Shown: piece by piece, positions 8,506 through 11,643 of the stretch | Position numbering within the stretch: position 1 is the stretch's first letter | Layout of the letters: the number at the start of each line of letters is the position of its first letter | Assembly (NCBI GenBank): GCA_021029095.1 | Contig: JAJOHG010000609.1 | Span: 1-11,643, forward strand | Length of the DNA: 11,643 nucleotides | From: Phellopilus nigrolimitatus | Taxonomy: Eukaryota > Basidiomycota > Agaricomycetes > Hymenochaetales > Hymenochaetaceae | Direction of reading: 5' to 3' | The notes under the pieces: model-generated | Told to the model about the DNA's origin: nothing | The model's database searches: none | What the model saw: only the letters and a program-made list of their open reading frames with translations | Program-made: the position numbers and the translations under genes

Positions 8506-8569
8506 CTAAGGCCCACGGCCCAATCTCCCCGCGATTTTGCCAAGCTGCACTTCGAGATGTCTCCCCTGC
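8506..8569 (-). other. Two lesions in exon 1 of copy A
   Basis: Near 8557-8569 copy A has one base more than copy B just after the LFYS block, which shifts the frame out of GRHLEVQLG. Further on, TAG at 8506-8508 stands where copy B has CGG in RLGRGPRATA. Past both points the frame continues in step with copy B to the end of the exon. With the extra base removed, exon 1 has exactly the length needed for a phase-2 junction. Confidence 0.75.
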
Positions 8570-8713
8570 GGAGCTATAGAATAGCCCGAGCGTGCGTCCA
8601 GGGCCGGGGAGGTTGTCTGCAGTCGCGTTCGTGCTGACTGAGTCCAATGAAGCTAGATCGGAATCGATCATAGAGAGATCTGAGGTTGACACCATGCGCT
8701 CGCCGTTGAACAT

Positions 8714-9379
8714 CGTACGAGCGAGTGACGGTGGACGAAAGAGTACAAAAATGGGGGCACGTAGACGAGATGCGGACCAGCCAGATTTATGTATCGAAGA
8801 TTGGAAGACACAGGCTGTGCGATGGATATCATGGTCATGGCAGTGTCACAGGCGCTAATCAGGGAAGTTGTCGACTATTTCTTTGAGTTTCCTGCCTTAC
8901 GAGGACATGTACAACGAGAAAAGAGATAATAATAACAAAAGTCTGAAATCTGGAGGACACTCGAGTAGAGAGGCAATGAATTGGTACACGACAAAAACAA
9001 AGTAAATCCCACGCCACCCGAAGCGCAGTGCTCTTCCGGACAGCGCTGAGCAGCGCACCTCCTAACATCCGCGATAACTATGCGAAACTCAGACACAAGA
9101 GAAGTGCCGCCCTCACCATTCAGACGATTCGGAGTTAACTACAGAACTCCTATGGAGCTCGCGCTTTCTAATGAGCGAAGGGGATAACATATACCTCTCC
9201 ACATACTCGTATAAAGATGGTCAAGTGAGCATATGTGAGAAAGCGCATAAGCGTGGGGAACGAGCGTACATCAAGGAGCTAGATTTTTATCTGCGTATAA
9301 GCTCGGTGGTCCATATATAAGCGTCAGTCACGAATCGACCTCCGTAACATATCGATCGCTCTGAAGCCGTCTAGAAAGC
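8714..9379. other. Intergenic region between copy A and copy B
   Basis: This region should hold the promoter of copy A and the end of the copy B transcript. On the minus strand the 60 nt before ATG 8713 are pyrimidine-rich, as in many fungal promoters, and a weak TATA-like TACATAAATC lies at 8784-8793. A TATATA stretch at 9313-9318 is too far from the start to be assigned. A minus-strand frame at 8875-9096 is open but has no recognisable motif. Confidence 0.4.
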
Positions 9380-9949
9380 CTAGTCTGAAGGAAACAAGGA
9401 TCCTCCATAAAACGTCTCCCAAGCCTCTTCATCCGACTCGTTTCCTTCGTTGTCTCTCTCCCAAGCTTCTTCGTCCGAACCGCTTCCTTCGCTGACTATC
9501 TGCGCCTCCTCTACCCACATGTCCGACAGCGGAGAATATTCTTGTCTCACTGGCCTCCAGGAGAATGGCCCTGTCGGATCCAAGCCCTCGGATCCATACC
9601 TCCCATTTCTTGCGTACGCAGCCGGTTCGTAACGCAGGACATATACGACGAACGACTCGGGGGTTCGCATCCGCCAGCTATTGGAATGCGAATCCCACGC
9701 TCTCAAACGCAAGCTCTCGGGTTTCATGCCCTCTGTGACTGCAAAAATATGTTGGCTATGAATCTTAGAATAATGAGACACCGCAAGATAAGCGAGCTCC
9801 CCGTTCGTAGTGCACCCGGCGACTATCGGATAGTGACCCACGCTAGAGAATGCTTCGCCACGCTGTACACGCAGCATAAGCACGGCTTCATCGTCGATCT
9901 TTAGGCAATATTTCTTTTCGCCTGTACAGCCTATGTCAAAGGAGTCGAT
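9380..9949 (-). other. Copy B exon 6, C-terminal module with a duplicated acidic motif
   Basis: The module matches copy A block by block: LRVQRGEAFSSVGHYPIVAG, FAVTEGMKPESLRL, TPESFVVYVLRYEPAAYA and GPFSWRP. The tail contains GSDEEAWERDNEGN followed directly by ESDEEAWETFYGGS, a 14-residue internal repeat. Copy A has only one trace of it (DEEVWET), so the tail grew or shrank by repeat units. The exon has no frameshift and is open to its TAG. Confidence 0.75.
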
Positions 9950-10145
9950 CTAACGCGTGGAAGAGAACCATCAGTTGTTTGATATAAGAGGTCGATGATC
10001 AAATAGAGTTAGAGGACTAACAGGACTTTCACAGACATGTTTTAGTTTGCCATCAGCATCACAATATCGATAGAACGCTCGTAGGTAATCGTTATTTACT
10101 GCAAAGTTTCGGACCTGTTGTGTTCTGGTTGACTGTACAAAGTCG

Positions 10146-10153
10146 GAGAGTTC
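10146..10153 (-). other. Frameshift in exon 5 of copy B
   Basis: One extra base relative to copy A lies after TTRYART. The frame entered from exon 4 hits TAA about 20 codons later, while the shifted frame continues as TRTQQVRNFAVNNDYLRAFY and YCDADGKLKHVC, matching copy A. The exon is one base too long for a phase-0 end, in agreement. Confidence 0.7.
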
Positions 10154-10685
10154 TCGCATATCGGGTTGTAGAGAGTGCCCGCAATATGGCGGTTCGACAA
10201 TAGATATCCATGACAAGGAGAGAGGTGACGCATTGCCGGGCACGACTCGATAGCAGTTGGTCTTCACTGAAAAACAAAATGTGAACCGGAAAGGCATATA
10301 GGGACAATGTGTAATGACGAAGCACCTGTCAGTGAACACAGCGAGTTCCTGGCTCAGCCTCCTTAGGGTTTCAGACTCAACAACCCAAAACACGTCATAA
10401 GAAGAGGAGTTAGTGCCCATTCGCTCGTGAACAATCTGGTAAAATATAAGGTTCGGCTTGCTGAGGAGCCTGGTGAAAAGAGGCCGTAGTGAAGAGTGCG
10501 GATATAAATCCCAAATATGATCCCAATCAATGCAAGAGAAATCCTTTTTGACTGTATTATTTTGACGCGCGAAGCTACGCAGAACGGAAACTGTGCAAAG
10601 TGCATGATCCTTCATGAACGGCCGGTCTTCCATGAACAACTGAAAAGTCTCTGAGCCAACCGATCGCGGTAGCTTATCAGCGTGC

Positions 10686-10744
10686 CTATTAGAGGAGAAG
10701 GAATGAATGCTAGTAAGAAGGAGAAAGGGTAATAAGAAACTAGC
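10686..10744 (-). other. Copy B intron 3 with a GC-AG boundary
   Basis: At the position of the GTTAAT donor of copy A, copy B has GCTAGT; the acceptor CTAATAG is normal. Splicing gives EIIIK-HADKLPRSVGS, in step with EIVIR-HADKLPRTIGS of copy A. GC-AG introns are rare but functional in fungi, so this may be tolerated or may be another sign of decay. Confidence 0.6.
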
Positions 10745-11267
10745 TTAATAATTATTTCCTGTATCCTTCCAAACCAGTCTGCGGCATAGTTTCTCGAGTT
10801 TTGTCTCGGTTTCTGGAGTGCTTTGAGGAAGTTATAAATGGCTTGATCGAGACAGTCCCATTCTGGGGCAGTATCAATGGCAGTGCAATCGATAAAGTTT
10901 TCTTCAGAAAAAAGGCCATAATCTCGGATAAAATGCACAAAACATCTGACAACAATAAACGAGCGGTCGGGATCCCTATCACACAAATTCAACAATTAAT
11001 GCACATTATTGGGCTGAAGCAAGGCAGACCAACGAGTTATGTACATACCGTGCGTAAGACCGTATGTTTTTTTGCCTGTCAAGCGAGGCGGTCCCGCCTG
11101 GTTCACTAATTAACTTGATCACCTGCTCGAGCGTGTCATCGTTGACCGAGACTAGCGCCTCGCGAGAGCGACTCAAAAGGGAGGCATCATAATCACTTCG
11201 TAGAAAGATTTCTTCTTGTGCCCCTTCAATGAGGCGCACTGCGCCCATGGCTTTGAGGAGACCCCGA

Positions 11268-11275
11268 ACATATCG
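11268..11275 (-). other. Frameshift in exon 2 of copy B
   Basis: Copy B has two bases more than copy A between HIIDLS and LLKAMGAV. Without correction the frame runs into a stop shortly after; with a shift it continues as LLKAMGAVRLIEGAQEEIFL and stays in step with copy A to the end of the exon. Confidence 0.7.
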
Positions 11276-11643
11276 TCGTCAAATGATAGATCAATAATAT
11301 GATTCAAAGCCTGTTCCCTTGTAGACGGCGCAATCGACCTATTTTGTGTTGTCAACCCATCTTCAGATTCAGAAGGGCTCGGAGATACGTTACCCGACAT
11401 ATTTAAGCAAGAGCCTGCAGTCCTTCTCGATCTCCTTGGTTATGGATTTCACCACGGAAACGGGCCAAACAGATGCGTGGCTGACGATCTTGCTGTTCTC
11501 CTGGATTCTAAATGCTGTCGCCCGAGGTCCTCTGCCCAATCTTTCCGCCAGTCTACCAAGCTGTACTTCGAGATGCCGCCCTGCAAAGCTGTAAAACAAA
11601 CCAAGTGTGCGTCCAGTACCGGGGAGGTTGTCTGCTGTCGCAT

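Larger units (their letters stand above)
6366..8713 (-). pseudogene. Copy A of an unrecognised six-exon tandem gene family, exon 1 broken
   Basis: Comparison with copy B defines exons 8713-8372, 8318-8034, 7971-7732, 7673-7299, 7240-7012 and 6950-6366, with introns of 53, 62, 58, 58 and 61 nt. Donors are GTAACT, GTATGT, GTTAAT, GTGCTT and GTAAGC. Phases are 2, 2, 2, 2 and 0, and exons 2-6 stay open throughout, ending at TAG 6366-6368. The proposed start is ATG 8713 (MFNGERMVSTSDLSMIDSDL), after a pyrimidine-rich flank. The product would be about 684 residues: a serine-rich N-terminus, a DNLPGPGRTLGLFYS block, a basic amphipathic segment, an armadillo-like exon 2, helical exons 3-5 and a small C-terminal domain with an acidic tail. 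Exon 1 carries a +1 shift and an in-frame TAG relative to copy B. No catalytic motif, signal peptide or membrane segment is evident. The function is unknown to me. Confidence 0.75.
9380..11641 (-). pseudogene. Copy B of the same six-exon family, 5' end beyond the window
   Basis: Exons are 11641-11394 (partial), 11338-11049, 10975-10745, 10685-10326, 10266-10022 and 9949-9380. The introns are 55, 73, 59, 59 and 72 nt, at the same positions and phases as in copy A. Exon 1 is intact here (ATADNLPGTGRTLGLFYS, GRHLEVQLGRLAERLGRG, KDCRLLLKYVG), exon 4 has SETLRRLSQELAVFTD as in copy A, and exon 6 ends at TAG 9380-9382. Relative to copy A there is a 2-base surplus in exon 2 and a 1-base surplus in exon 5, each breaking the frame, plus a GC donor in intron 3. 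About 36 N-terminal residues present in copy A lie outside the window. The function is unknown. It could still be expressed in part if the frameshifts were sequencing errors. Confidence 0.75.

Noticed and set aside
8462..8510. An extra intron in copy A that would remove the exon 1 lesions
   Set aside because: A possible GTGCAG donor and TTAG acceptor exist nearby, but copy B keeps conserved coding sequence there and lacks the sites, so decay explains it better.
1..11643. tRNA, rRNA or other structured RNA genes
   Set aside because: I looked for tRNA B-box-like GGTTCGAATCC patterns and rRNA signatures by eye and found none convincing; a covariance model scan would be decisive.

Overview
The window looks like a piece of a filamentous fungal genome, most likely a basidiomycete of the Agaricomycetes. 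The evidence is many short introns of 51-73 nt with fungal-type donors and acceptors, a recognisable eukaryotic ribosomal protein uL4 (RPL4) relic, and a relic resembling fungal TSNA-repeat (DUF7330/DUF4097-like) proteins. I see no bacterial gene organisation, no CRISPR and no convincing tRNA or rRNA. The organism is inferred from these traits only.

Positions 1-4260 are a graveyard of GC-rich gene fragments around an AT-rich, gene-free block (1740-2620). On the minus strand lies an almost full-length but frameshifted RPL4 relic (about 60-1075). It keeps an exactly placed intron, so it is a decayed genomic copy rather than a retrocopy. Its 5' side is followed by a short tandem duplication and by an unassigned exon-like fragment with a well-formed intron (1558-1722). 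Beyond the AT-rich block, a second, shorter RPL4 fragment lies in the opposite orientation (plus strand, about 2960-3285). It abuts a decayed minus-strand relic of a TSNA-repeat protein (about 3450-4100).

Positions 4260-6300 hold no gene I can support. The notable feature is a minisatellite of roughly 15 near-palindromic GGGANNTCCC units (4755-4990), with scattered sister motifs at 5436-5591 and a 14-bp inverted repeat at 5600-5652.

Positions 6366-11643 hold the most informative locus: two minus-strand paralogues in tandem, copy A (6366-8713) and copy B (9380 to beyond 11643). Aligning them resolves a shared six-exon, five-intron structure with matching intron phases. The inferred protein of about 684 residues has an amphipathic N-terminal part, an armadillo-like stretch, a long helical middle, a small C-terminal domain and an acidic SDEE tail. 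I do not recognise the family by name. The copies carry different lesions. A has a frameshift and a nonsense codon in exon 1. B has frameshifts in exons 2 and 5, and a GC instead of GT splice donor in intron 3. Both are probably recent pseudogenes of a lineage-specific expanding family, and each shows where the other is broken.
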